Below are positions 45,401-55,763 of a DNA stretch of 64,000 nt, piece after piece. The DNA lies in contig CAKOYQ010000004.1 of NCBI GenBank assembly GCA_934130935.1, positions 1 to 64,000 on the forward strand, read 5' to 3'. The translations under genes and the position numbers were made by a program. Under the pieces are notes generated by a model. That model was given only the letters and a program-made list of their open reading frames with translations. It was not told the origin of the DNA and searched no databases. This DNA comes from an uncultured Clostridia bacterium. GTDB taxonomy: Bacteria > Bacillota > Clostridia > TANB77 > CAG-508. Position 1 is the first letter of the stretch. Each line of letters begins with the position of its first letter.

Positions 45401-48400
45401 ATAAATTGCTCTATATATTTTGTAGGAATCCATGTGCTACCTAGTCTTACACTTATTTCACTAGCTGACAAATCTTTAATTTTTACACTTTCTAATCCTT
45501 TTACATTTACTTCATATTCTGAATTATTTTGAGCAAATTCTTTAGCAATTTTTAGTTTTTCTCTAACATTGCCACTCAAATATTCATCGGCTGTTACATA
45601 TTTATCTAGCATAGGATCTTTATAAATACTACCCTCTAATTCTTTAATAAGTTGTTTTTCTGTTTTTCCTGTTAAATTGCACATATATTCTAGGTCAACA
45701 CTTGCTTTTTCTGATATAGACGAAATTAAAGCGTCTATACTATTATCTGCTTTTGATATTTTTATATGAGGTTGTATAGTTCTTTTTGAAAACATATCTG
45801 CTTTTCTAATAAAGTTTTTGTTTTCATCAATAATTTCTAATGAACAAAGTAAATAATAACTATCATCATCTGAAAAAGCAATTTCGTTTCCTCTGCTGTT
45901 TATTAATCCATATTTTTTTGAAAAATTATCATATAGTCTATTTAGTTTCTGTTGCTCTGATGTTATTTCAAAGTCTGGTGCATCATCTATTTGTAAATCT
46001 ATTATTTTTCTAACACAATCACGAATTTCTATCATACCTTTTATTCTGTTAAGTGTTGTAATAGGTTTGTCTTGTAGATACATTAAGCTATTTTCTCTAT
46101 AATAAACTTTATTATCTACTTCAGTATATGAAAAGTTTCTGACATCTGGTGTTGCTGGTATTGATACTTCTTCATTGTCGCTTATTTCATCTATTTGAAT
46201 ATTATCTATTTCTGCATTTATACTCTCGATTGCATTATCTAATTGTGTTTCAAGTGTTTCACTATATATTGGACTACAAGTAGATTCTGGTCCAAATCTT
46301 CCAGATGTCATTTCCATTCTTCCTAAAATCATTTCTGGATGCTTAACAAAATAACTGTTCATTTCTATTCCATCTTGATTTTTGTCTAAATGTACCCATT
46401 CATCTTCAATATCAGTAATCTTATCTCTTTTCTTTAAAAATATAATATCAGATGTTACTATTGTTCCTGCATTGGCTTTAAATGTATTGTTTGGTAGTCT
46501 AATTGCTCCAATTAATTCCGCTCTTTGACATATATATTTTCTTATTTTATCATTTTGTTTATCCATTGTACCTTTTGATGTTATAAAAGCAATTACTCCA
46601 TTGGGTCTAACTTTATCTAATGTTTTTGCAAAAAAGTAATCGTGAATCAAAAAATTATTTCTATCATATCTCCTATCTGTAAGTTTGAAATCTCCAAACG
46701 GTACATTTCCTAGAGCTACATCAAAAAATGAGTCCGGCAGTTCTACTTCTTCATATCCTTTTACTGCTATTGTATTTTTTTGATATAATTGTCTTGCTAT
46801 GTTTCCTGATATAGTGTCCAATTCTACTCCGTACATTTTACATTCTTTTAGTGTTTTTGGTATTCTACCAAAAAAGTTTCCTACTCCGGCAACTTGGTTC
46901 TAATATATTGCCCCTTTCAAGTCCCATTTGTTCTAATGCTTTATATATTGAACTTATTACAATAGGCGGAGTATAAAAAGCAGTTAATGTAGATTGTCTA
47001 GCCTCTGTATATTCCTTTTCAGTTAGTAGCTTTTTTAGTTCATTATATTCTTCAGTCCAGTCATTATTTTGTGAATCAAAAACTTCTGCTAATCCTCCCC
47101 AACCAACATATTCTGCAAGTATTTTTTGTTCTTCTTTTGTAGCAAATCTATTTTCTTCATCACACTTTTTTAATATTTTGATAGCTTCAATGTTTTTTTG
47201 AAATTTTTGCTTTTTAGTACCTACACCTAAATCAATATCTTCAATATGATAATTATTTCTTTCATCTAAAGGTATTTCTGGATGTAAATCAAAATATTCA
47301 ATTCTGTTTCTTCTTTTCTGTTTTATATTAGCTTTTAGTGTTTTTTCTTCGTTATCTTTTATTGGTATATTTTCCTGTTTTACTTCTTCGCTATCATTTT
47401 TTGTATTTTCCTTTTCGATATCTAGTAGTCTTTTTCCAGTTCTTAATTTATCATTTGCAGGATTTTCTTTGATTTTTTTATCAAATTCTTTTCTAGACAT
47501 CTCTTTTATAAACAAAGGAAATTTTGTGTCTGCCAATTTTACAATAGTATCACTAATTGATGTTATTTCATATTCATCAATTCCAATGTAAACAATGTTT
47601 CCCACTTTAAATTCATAATATGGTAATCTTTTTTCAAGTTCATTTAATAACTCTTTAGCCTCTGGCAACATTTCATCATCTGACTCAAATTCTTCAATTG
47701 TTGTTTTGAAGAAATCGATATAATTTTTTATATTTATTTCATCTTCAATATCTGCTCTAATTAATTCAATATTATCTTGTTCTGTATTACCTGTAGGAGA
47801 ATTATCTAGATATGAATAAAGATCATAATCTTTTATAAAAGAATGTATTTTATCTGCTAATTCATAATCTTCATCATTTAGCGCATCTTCTTTGGGATTA
47901 TGATGTATTCCGTTTGCATCTAGCCAGTCATTGTATTCATCCTTTTCCTGTTCGCTCAAATATCTATCTGTAGAAATTAATTCACTAATTCTTTTAGCAA
48001 CTTGCGTCCATTTCAATAGATATTTTTTATTTGTTTTTGATTCTTCAAATGCTATTCCTTTGCTATCGTGATTTTGATATAAATTGCCTATTTCAATTGA
48101 ATGACCACCTACTCCATACTCACTTTTTAGAAAATCAGCATTTTTTATATTTGTTTCTCCTTTTAAAAATTGCTGATATATTCTAAATTTACCATCTTGA
48201 AATCCACTGCCTCCTTGTAAATCATTATCAATAACTTCTTGAGGTACAAAAAAAGCAGGTGTATTTTCAACATCTGCTATATTCTGTTTTTGTTCATTTT
48301 CAGCTGGTATTTCAAAAACATCATTTATTTTATTTGTTTGAGCATAAGATATACAATATTCAACAAAATTATTCCATTGCAAAAAGCATTTTTCTGTTCT

Positions 48401-49855
48401 GTTAAGGTAATTTCCTTTCCATAGATAAATACCATTATTATACAGCTTATATCCTACTCTATCATCATTTATAGTAAATTCATTATATTCTTTTCCAAAA
48501 GTTTCAAGTAAAAATTCTCTTGTTTTTTGATTATCTTCGACATTATTATTTAAAAATTCTACTATTTTTTCTTCATTCAATTTGACTTTTGGGGCATTCT
48601 TTATAATACTAATAATAGTATAATCATCACTAAATGATAATATATTGTCATTTTCATCAGTCCATTCTCCTAATTGAAAATCAATTCGTTCATTATTTGT
48701 TCTTCTGCTATCATCTTGTAGTTGTTCATTAGCCCTGTCCATTTCATTTGGTCTTTCATCTTCAATTCTTCGTTTGTTCCATCTTGTATCGCCATTTTCT
48801 CCATTATCTTTTTTATCATTTTCGTTGCTTGGTCTTGTATTTGTGATAGGTGTAAAACTAATTCGTTGTTCATCACTAATATTGTGTATTCTGCTTTCTT
48901 CTGTGTTTTTAGATAATGTAGTCTCATTTTTGCGTATTTCCCATCTGGAATTTTTTCTCTCTCCATCACTAGATTTGGTATATTGTAATCTCCCATTTTC
49001 GTGTATGTTATTTTCTCCATAATCAATTCCTCCCTCAATTTTTTCTTTATCATTAGTATAGTTTGAATTTTGATTTTTAACAAATGTGTGATTTTTGTTT
49101 TTTTCTTCAATTTGTAAATTTCTTATTGTTTTTGCAATTTCTCTTAATCCCATTTCTGCAATATCACTTACTGCTTGACCTAAAATTGTTATTAAATTTT
49201 CACTATTAAAATATTTTATATATTCAAATTCTTTTATATCAATTTTTTCTCTTGCATTAATACCGCATCTTGTCATCATCATATAGGAAACACTCGCCCA
49301 AATACAAGGAACAAACAAACTATATAGTTCATCATCTGTATATTGTTCAAATTGAGTTTCTTTAATATATTTTTTTATAGATGACATATAATCTTGAATA
49401 TTATCAGTTACCATATTATAAGCATTAAGAGTAATTGATGTAGAAAGTTCTGAATTTTCACTTTCTGCTCCAAATGTAGTATCTAAAGTTTCTATAATGT
49501 CTTGTTTGTATTTTTCTTCAACACTCCATAATTTGTATGGTGTTCCCTTATAATTATGAGTATCAGATACATCAAAAACCAATTTAAAAGGATATTTACT
49601 ATTTTCATCATTATCAAATATAAATATTCCATTTGCATTCTTGTTTACCCATCTTCTTACTTTATTATTCCATGTTGCGATATCAGCACAAGCTGTTGCA
49701 TCAGGTCTTTGTGCATAAATTAAAATTTGATCTGCAAAATCGTATTTAAAATTCCAACTACTACTATCTAAAAATGAGAGCCAGTTTTCTTCTGTTTTAG
49801 TTATTTCATATAAGGTTTCTTTATACAATTTTCTTGTTTCTGTTATTCTTCCCAT
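42419..49855 (-). CDS. Giant N6-methylase/SNF2 helicase polyprotein (six CGG +1 sites)
   Basis: About 2,476 residues. N-terminal ArdC-like region (1-200), long linker (230-900), an N6-adenine methylase domain (about 960-1150; TAFYTPPIVISSIYKALEQM, ILEPSCGVGNFFGRIPK, LGNVPFGDFKL), and a SNF2 helicase (about 1640-2240; LLAHEVGAGKTFEMVAAAME, DEAHGFKNLYLY, ATGTPVSNSMVELY, LTQRNGRGPRQGNENDVVY) plus a coiled-coil tail. Such proteins are a hallmark of Tn1549-like ICEs. The zero frame breaks six times, at CGG 46886-46888, 44893-44895, 44397-44399, 44102-44104, 43351-43353 and 43344-43346; skipping each C restores the motifs quoted. ATG follows GGGAGG. No other break occurs in 7.4 kb. Confidence 0.88.
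49082..49094 (+). repeat. Copy 3 of 13-mer AAATGTGTGATTT
   Basis: Exact copy inside the methylase/helicase gene, coding KNHTFVK on the other strand. Its presence within a gene suggests selection on DNA or chance; see findings. Confidence 0.6.
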
Positions 49856-49878
49856 TTAAAACCTCCCTTCTTTATTAT

Positions 49879-50106
49879 TTAATTCATATCAATAAAAAAA
49901 TTCCATAATCCTTTTGTTTCTATTGCATCTTGTATAATCCATATTGTTTCTATGTCTTTTAATGTTACGTTTGGTATATCTTCATTTTGATTTATCTTTT
50001 TCAATTCAGATACTTTCATATTCAAAACATCTTTTTCGTTTGCCATACCTATACTTTTTAATTTTTTTATTAAATTCTTTTTATTTTTAGAGCTATTTTC
50101 CGACAT
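49879..50106 (-). CDS. Small uncharacterised ICE protein
   Basis: 75 residues, ATG after AGAGGTG. A helical protein with KKNLIKKLKSIGMANEKDVL, NMKVSELKKINQ and an aromatic C-terminus IETKGLWNFFIDMN. Upstream of the giant helicase gene by 23 bases, so co-transcribed. No family recognised. Confidence 0.55.
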   Translation of the reverse strand: MSENSSKNKKNLIKKLKSIGMANEKDVLNMKVSELKKINQNEDIPNVTLKDIETIWIIQDAIETKGLWNFFIDMN

Positions 50107-50168
50107 TATGCACCTCTTTCACAAAAAATAACCTTACTTTAAGGTTTTACTTAAAATAAGGTTTTCTA

Positions 50169-50305
50169 TTGACTTTTTTATTAAATTTGTATTATAATAG
50201 ATATAGGAAATGACAATTCCGTAAGATACGGTTTTGCCACGAAAGAGTTTTTTTATAAACCATTCGTCTCAGCAAAAGCAGAATGGTTTATTTTTTATTT
50301 ATGTA
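50169..50305 (+). ncRNA. Antisense RNA of a type I toxin-antitoxin locus
   Basis: The best promoter in the window: TTGACT (50169-50174), 18 bases, TATAAT (50193-50198). The transcript would start near 50205 and run about 95 nt to a terminator whose stem TAAACCATTC/GAATGGTTTA (50256-50292) is followed by TTTTTTATTT. It faces the small hydrophobic toxin gene on the opposite strand and covers the 3' end of its mRNA. Its 5' end (ATAGGAAATGA, later TACGGTTTTGCCACG) copies the 5' end of the toxin mRNA (ATAGGAAATTGA, AACGGTTTTGCCACC), so the antisense can also pair with the toxin's 3' copy. Confidence 0.7.
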
Positions 50306-50408
50306 GTTGCTTATCAACCCAGTTCTTATAAAGAACTGCAATTAAGGCAACGTTTAATGTTAAAGATAACATTAGCAATATTACAAAAAATAGTATTACT
50401 TTAACCAT
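50295..50408 (-). CDS. Hydrophobic type I toxin-like peptide
   Basis: 37 residues (MVKVILFFVILLMLSLTLNV...KNWVDKQLHK): one membrane helix and a short charged tail, the build of Fst/TxpA/BsrG-type toxins. ATG at 50408 is spaced 7 bases from AGGTGGTG. The promoter on minus is TAGACA (50519-50514), 17 bases, TAGAAT (50496-50491). The mRNA's leader ACGGTTTTGCCAC is complementary to its own 3' end, which would allow the fold-back translation control known from fst and hok. Confidence 0.7.
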   Translation of the reverse strand: MVKVILFFVILLMLSLTLNVALIAVLYKNWVDKQLHK

Positions 50409-50490
50409 AAACATCACCACCTTTCCTACGATGTAATCGCAAAATTGGTGGCAAAACCGTTCCACTAATCATCAATTTCCTATGCAAATC

Positions 50491-50519
50491 ATTCTACAAT
50501 ATTTTTTTAATTCTGTCTA
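50491..50519 (-). promoter_or_regulatory. Promoter of the type I toxin gene
   Basis: TAGACA, exactly 17 bases, TAGAAT on the minus strand. It lies between the surface-protein gene and the toxin gene and faces the antisense promoter at 50169. Confidence 0.65.
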
Positions 50520-50534
50520 TAATATTTTTGATTT

Positions 50535-53500
50535 TTATTTATTTTTCTTTTTTCTACTTTTTTTCTTATAATCATAAATAAATGCTCCAGCAAGTGATAT
50601 AGCAGATAATCCTCCAATTAAGGCAAATATTTCTGTATGTCTATTATCTCCTGTGTTTGGCACTTCAATTATATCATTTTCAAAATCAATACTATATATT
50701 GAATCATTTTCTTCTATTAAATTTCCATCTGCAAATACTCCATTGTCATTTATTTCAATATTTACTATTTTATTTGATAATTCATATCCCACTGGTGCTT
50801 TTATTTCTTTTATATAGTATTTTCCATATCGTAATTGATCAAATACAACATATCCATCATTTTTATTTGATTTTACTTCTTTTATCAAATTATTACATTC
50901 TTCATCTTCATAGATTCCAAATACAAATTTTTCTTTTATTAATTCTTTGGTTTTACTATCTATTTTATTTAGTTTGATATTTTTTAATATCGGCATATCT
51001 TTCATTTCAATTTTTTGAGTTTCTTTATCAGTTGTAACTACAAATTCAATTTTTTCAGTTGTTTCATATCCATAAGGTGCTGTTTTTTCAATCAATTCAT
51101 ATTTTTTGTTTTCTTCTAATCCTGTTACTTTGTGTGGCTCTTTTTCAGATACCCATTCATCTATAATATTCCCATTTTCGTCAACTACCTGTAATTCTGC
51201 TCCCTCAATTTCATCTCCAGTTACTAAATCTGTTTTTGTTATTTCAACACTTTTATCTATTAAAACAATTTCTTGTGTTTCTTTTCCGTAAGTTACTTCA
51301 AATTCAACATCTGTTGCAATAACAAATTCATCTGGAGCATATTCTTCGTGTAATATATATTTTTCTCCTTCAGTTAGTCCTTTTATATTATGATTTTCCT
51401 TACCAGAAACCCATTCATCTATTACAGAACCGTCTTTATCAAACACTTTGATTTTTGCACCATCAACTTCATTTCCTCCAATATCTTTTTTGGACATTGT
51501 AACTATTTTATCAATCATTTCTACCTTTTGAATTTCCTTTGTATTTTCAACTTTAAATTCTACCGAAGTTGCTTTTGTATATCCATCTGGTGCAATTTCT
51601 TCGTTTAATTTATATGTTTTTCCTACAATTAGTCCTTCAATTTTATGATTGTCTTTGCTTGATGTCCAAGTATCTATAATTTTTCCATTTTCATCTGTAA
51701 CTGATAATTTTGCTCCTTCAAGTTCATCATCTCCAGTTATTGATTTTTTTGAAAATTCAAATATTGTTGTATCATTTGAGATATTTTCTTTATCTTCATA
51801 TACTTTTCTTATTAAATCTTCTTGTTCAAATTTTATTTCATATTTTGTATCATTTAAAACAAGTCCATCTAATGTTTTAGTTTCTTCAAGTTCATAAGTT
51901 CCCATTGGTAAATTTTCAACTTTTAGATTTCCATTTTTATTCAAATTATAAGTTCCTATTTCTTGACCTTTTGAATAAATCTTACTTCCATCAGCATTAT
52001 CAATAATATTTTCCTTTGCAATTAGTTTAAATTCTATACCAGACAAATCACTTGTGTCTATTATTGATGTATCTATATTTTCTCTTAATGCTATTGTTTT
52101 GTCTATCATTAATGTTCCTGTTGGTTGTTCATTTTTTATTGTTACTTCTTTTATGAAATCTTCATCTTGATCTTTATCATAATCTCTTATTCCTTTTATA
52201 TCAAAAGTTACTGGTGTTTCTAATTGTAAAAATCCTTTTGGTGTGTTTATTTCATAAATAGCATAACTTCCTACTGGTAGTTGTAAAGGTGTAATAACAG
52301 TACCTTTATCATCATTATTAGTAGTATAGCTCTTTTCTGGAATAATCATATTATCTGCATTTGTTGTAAAAGAATTATAAGTTGTACTACCAATTTTTTG
52401 TGATACAGATTCTCCCTTTTTCCAAATAATTTTTCCTGTTGCTCTGTCATAAATATCTTTTGTTGCCTTTATTTCAAAAGTAGTGCTTGATAAAGTAACA
52501 ATTTTATCTGTTTTTAAGTCTTTTTTTATTAATTTTATATAAGCCTCTAATTGCTCATTATTTACTACTATATGTTTTGTCTTTTTTGCAACATCTTGTA
52601 TTTCAGTTTCATCATCAGTAATTGAAAAATAAAAATCACTAGCACTTTCATAATCTTTAGGTGTATTTGATTCTTTTACAATGTATTTTCCATATGGTAG
52701 ATTTTTTTGAGTATAGGCATTTCCATCTTTATCAGTTATTAAGACATCATAAGTTGGAGCAATTTTTTGTGCTTGTGCGACTCTTTTAGCATCTACTTTT
52801 ACTTTATTTCCATTTTCATCTATACCATTCCAGATTTCCTCATAGCTATAACCTGCATCAAGTGCCTTTTCTACTGCACTATTTAGTTTAATTGTAAATT
52901 CAGCACCTGCTAATCCAGGAGTTTCTCCAGAATTTTCTTTTATTCCAGATTTAAAGATATGAACTCCCATCTTTTTTACAAGTTCATTACTTGTTGTTGT
53001 ATTTGTAATTACTTTAGTGTATTGATCTTTATATTCTAAATTTATTGAATATTCTGTTTTGTCTAGTAAATATCCTTTTGGTGCTACATCTTCTTTTACT
53101 AAATATTTTCCAAGTGGTAATTCTTCAATAGGAGTAGTTTTTCCATTTTTGTCCATTGTTCTAGTTGCTACTAAATCTCCTTTTGAATAATATTTTTTAG
53201 TTTTTGCCACATTATATATATCTTCGTCTGCATATACCTTATATACTGCATTTTCAAGAGTTGCATCTCCTTGAGCCATGCTTCCTGTTTCACTATCTTT
53301 TTTAACTATTTCAATAGTTCCTGTTGGTTCTGTATTTATAACACCCTCTATTTTTAATTCAACAACTGGTGTTGTAGAATTTACATATTTTATATCGGCA
53401 TTAAATATAGTTTCATTTAATAAATATCCTTTTGGCGCTTTAGTTTCATAAACAATATATTTTCCAATAGGCAAATCACTTATCGTTGCTATTCCATTAC

Positions 53501-54830
53501 TATTAGATGTAATTTTTGCAACAGAATCTCCTTTTGAATAATATTTTTTAGTTTTAGCAACATTATAAATATCTTCATCTGCTTTGACTTCAAATTCAGC
53601 TCCTGCAATTTTATCATTATTTGTACTCAATTTATATATTTTAATTTGACCTGTTGGCTCATTGTTTCTAAATGTAACATTTGCAGTTTGACCTGCAACA
53701 ACATCTACTTTCTGTATGGATGTATCTAATAAATAACCTGTTGCTACTGATTTCTCTTTAATGTAGTATGTCATTGGTTTTAATTTATCATATAGTATTC
53801 TTCCATCAGTTCCTGTTGTTGCTGTTTTTATCAAATCTGTGCATTCTGCATTTCTGTATAATTCAAAAACACAATCAGAAACCGCATTGCCCATATTATT
53901 TGTTTTTAATAATGCTATTTTTCCACTTTGTACTTCTACTGAAATGTTAAAATTTGATGGATCTACATAGTTTGAGAACATTAAGTTTTGTACCGCACCA
54001 TTATTAAATTGAAAATATACATAGTTTCCCATTGTAGAACTATCATACTTTCTTCCATTAGGCATTAATTCATAAATTCCATAATTTTTTGAAACAAAAT
54101 TAGCATTTGTTTCATTTGTATCTGCTGATACACTTATATTCAAATCATTACTTCCCTGTGTGTGTGAAAAAGTAATACCATTTATATTATGACTAAAACT
54201 TTCATAATGAGCTAAAACACCATTTGAGTCATTTAATGTTGTACTTTCTCCAATGTTTACTTTAACATTCATTCCATTTATTGATGTATTTCTATGATAT
54301 TGATTATAAGCTGACTCTGTTTCATTTAGCCAATTTGCATAAAGTCCACTTGACATATAATTTGACTTCCACGAATCTCTTGAAGGACATTTCATATTTC
54401 CGTCGATATTGTTTTTAATATATTCCCATACAAATTGTTGAGTGCAACAAGCATCTTTTTTTGCACTAGCATTAGTTGGAAGTCCCATTCCATGTTTTGA
54501 TGTATAACCAAAATAAATATATTCTGCTATTTTTTCGTATTCACTTCTTTGTGCTTTATATTGTGTTACAAAATCTCCATTAAATGAATAAGAGCTACCA
54601 TTAGGAGATTTCATTCCGTATTGGGTACAAAACAACAAATATGTTGTGCCATCATAATTTGAATAATGTAATTCATGACCATATTCTGTTAAACTTCCAG
54701 ATATAACTCCAAATTGAGCGTTACTATTCATATCAGTAATAAATGCAGCAAATGCATTTATTGGAATTGATGAAAGTAAAATTAATACCAACATCAATAT
54801 TGAAACTAACTTTTTTGTTTTATCTTTCAT
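50535..54830 (-). CDS. Giant Cna-B-domain surface protein with LPXTG-like anchor
   Basis: 1431 residues. Signal peptide (1-29), then a TQXA-type thioester region (about 45-200; LLFCTQYG and CCTQQFVWEYIKNN), then about nine Cna-B/SpaA beta-sandwich repeats (EIKATK, YIVYETKAPKGYLL, SGIEFKLIAKENI motifs). Two repeats share an almost identical block from ADEDIYNVAKTKKYY onward, near residues 410 and 540. Three tandem repeats of about 74 residues follow at 1080-1310. The C-terminus has VPNTGD, a membrane helix and KKKSRKKKNK for sortase anchoring. It is probably an adhesin for mating or host contact, anchored by the sortase of the same element. No in-frame CGG. Confidence 0.88.
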   Translation of the reverse strand: MKDKTKKLVSILMLVLILLSSIPINAFAAFITDMNSNAQFGVISGSLTEYGHELHYSNYDGTTYLLFCTQYGMKSPNGSSYSFNGDFVTQYKAQRSEYEKIAEYIYFGYTSKHGMGLPTNASAKKDACCTQQFVWEYIKNNIDGNMKCPSRDSWKSNYMSSGLYANWLNETESAYNQYHRNTSINGMNVKVNIGESTTLNDSNGVLAHYESFSHNINGITFSHTQGSNDLNISVSADTNETNANFVSKNYGIYELMPNGRKYDSSTMGNYVYFQFNNGAVQNLMFSNYVDPSNFNISVEVQSGKIALLKTNNMGNAVSDCVFELYRNAECTDLIKTATTGTDGRILYDKLKPMTYYIKEKSVATGYLLDTSIQKVDVVAGQTANVTFRNNEPTGQIKIYKLSTNNDKIAGAEFEVKADEDIYNVAKTKKYYSKGDSVAKITSNSNGIATISDLPIGKYIVYETKAPKGYLLNETIFNADIKYVNSTTPVVELKIEGVINTEPTGTIEIVKKDSETGSMAQGDATLENAVYKVYADEDIYNVAKTKKYYSKGDLVATRTMDKNGKTTPIEELPLGKYLVKEDVAPKGYLLDKTEYSINLEYKDQYTKVITNTTTSNELVKKMGVHIFKSGIKENSGETPGLAGAEFTIKLNSAVEKALDAGYSYEEIWNGIDENGNKVKVDAKRVAQAQKIAPTYDVLITDKDGNAYTQKNLPYGKYIVKESNTPKDYESASDFYFSITDDETEIQDVAKKTKHIVVNNEQLEAYIKLIKKDLKTDKIVTLSSTTFEIKATKDIYDRATGKIIWKKGESVSQKIGSTTYNSFTTNADNMIIPEKSYTTNNDDKGTVITPLQLPVGSYAIYEINTPKGFLQLETPVTFDIKGIRDYDKDQDEDFIKEVTIKNEQPTGTLMIDKTIALRENIDTSIIDTSDLSGIEFKLIAKENIIDNADGSKIYSKGQEIGTYNLNKNGNLKVENLPMGTYELEETKTLDGLVLNDTKYEIKFEQEDLIRKVYEDKENISNDTTIFEFSKKSITGDDELEGAKLSVTDENGKIIDTWTSSKDNHKIEGLIVGKTYKLNEEIAPDGYTKATSVEFKVENTKEIQKVEMIDKIVTMSKKDIGGNEVDGAKIKVFDKDGSVIDEWVSGKENHNIKGLTEGEKYILHEEYAPDEFVIATDVEFEVTYGKETQEIVLIDKSVEITKTDLVTGDEIEGAELQVVDENGNIIDEWVSEKEPHKVTGLEENKKYELIEKTAPYGYETTEKIEFVVTTDKETQKIEMKDMPILKNIKLNKIDSKTKELIKEKFVFGIYEDEECNNLIKEVKSNKNDGYVVFDQLRYGKYYIKEIKAPVGYELSNKIVNIEINDNGVFADGNLIEENDSIYSIDFENDIIEVPNTGDNRHTEIFALIGGLSAISLAGAFIYDYKKKSRKKKNK

Positions 54831-54894
54831 ATTTTTATTCCTTTCTTTCCATCAAAAAAAGAAGCTTATAAGCCTCTTTAAATTGAATTTATTT

Positions 54895-55557
54895 TTAATC
54901 TTGTATTGCCCAAAAATAATATTTTCCACAAGCACATTGGTTGACTTTATAATGTGAAGATAACCAATTTTTAGTATATTCTTCATAAGCATTAAATGCA
55001 TCATTCCAAGTATCATAATACCCATGTTCATTTGTTCCATCTCCTGCAATATGTTTTGAACCACCCTCAAAGCACCATTCAGACTTTATTTGCGTTTTTT
55101 CTTCTTGCTTTGTCTCCATTTTTGTTTCTGTTTTTGTTTTTTCAGTTTTACTTGTGTTTTTTTGTTCTGTTTTACTGTCTTTTGATGTAGTTGCAGGTGT
55201 TTCTGACTTTTTGCTTATTTGAGAACTTTTGGTATTCTGTTTGCTCGTTGTGCTTTTATTTGAATCTGCTTTACTTGAAATTGTAAATTCGTTTTTTGGC
55301 TTTTCAGTATCATCTTCTGCTTGAGGAGCAATATCATTATTTTGCATATTACTCTCTGCAATATTTTCTTCTACGGGTATTTCAACAATAGTCTGTGTTT
55401 CTTCATTTTCAATTTCTGTTTTTTTGCTTTCATCTATGACATCATTTTCCGCAATAGTCTGTTCATCTTTATTGTGACTAAAACACACCTTTAAGCCTAT
55501 ACCGAAAATAATTGCAAATATTGTAATAGCTATGCTTATTATTTTTATTTTTTTCAT
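54895..55557 (-). CDS. Membrane protein with Ser/Thr/Lys linker and Cys-containing tail
   Basis: About 220 residues from ATG 55557 (AAGGAG and TAGG before it). A membrane helix (about 4-22) leads to a low-complexity linker (90-150; repeats of TSK/KTE) and a C-terminal domain of about 60 residues with WCFEGGSKHIAGDGTNEHGY, YYDTWNDAFNAYEEYT and NQCACGKYYFW. The CAC/HIAG elements suggest a metal- or disulphide-stabilised fold. Upstream of the surface-protein gene. Function unknown. Confidence 0.6.
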   Translation of the reverse strand: MKKIKIISIAITIFAIIFGIGLKVCFSHNKDEQTIAENDVIDESKKTEIENEETQTIVEIPVEENIAESNMQNNDIAPQAEDDTEKPKNEFTISSKADSNKSTTSKQNTKSSQISKKSETPATTSKDSKTEQKNTSKTEKTKTETKMETKQEEKTQIKSEWCFEGGSKHIAGDGTNEHGYYDTWNDAFNAYEEYTKNWLSSHYKVNQCACGKYYFWAIQD

Positions 55558-55606
55558 ACCTACCAACTCCTTTACCCTAATTTTAAAGTGATTTTTTATT
55601 TCTAGC

Positions 55607-55619
55607 AAATGTGTGATTT
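55607..55619 (+). repeat. Copy 4 of 13-mer AAATGTGTGATTT
   Basis: Exact copy in the gap between parB and the membrane-protein gene, about 150 bases from the parB end. Confidence 0.7.
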
Positions 55620-55763
55620 TATATATAATTTTTATAAATATATAATATATTACTTTTCAGTTAGTATATAGCTAGTATTAAGGGGGTAGATTGTAAGGAG
55701 GGGGAAAATAAAAAAAGCATATACAACTTTTTTATTTGTGCATATACAAAATTCTTATTTTTA

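Noticed and set aside
48670..49110. Long alternative minus-strand frame inside the helicase gene
   Set aside because: It lies wholly within the intact 49855 frame, has no ribosome site and an unlikely composition; a shadow of the real gene.
54852..55070. Met-rich minus-strand frame after the membrane protein
   Set aside because: Overlaps the conserved C-terminus of the real gene in another frame.
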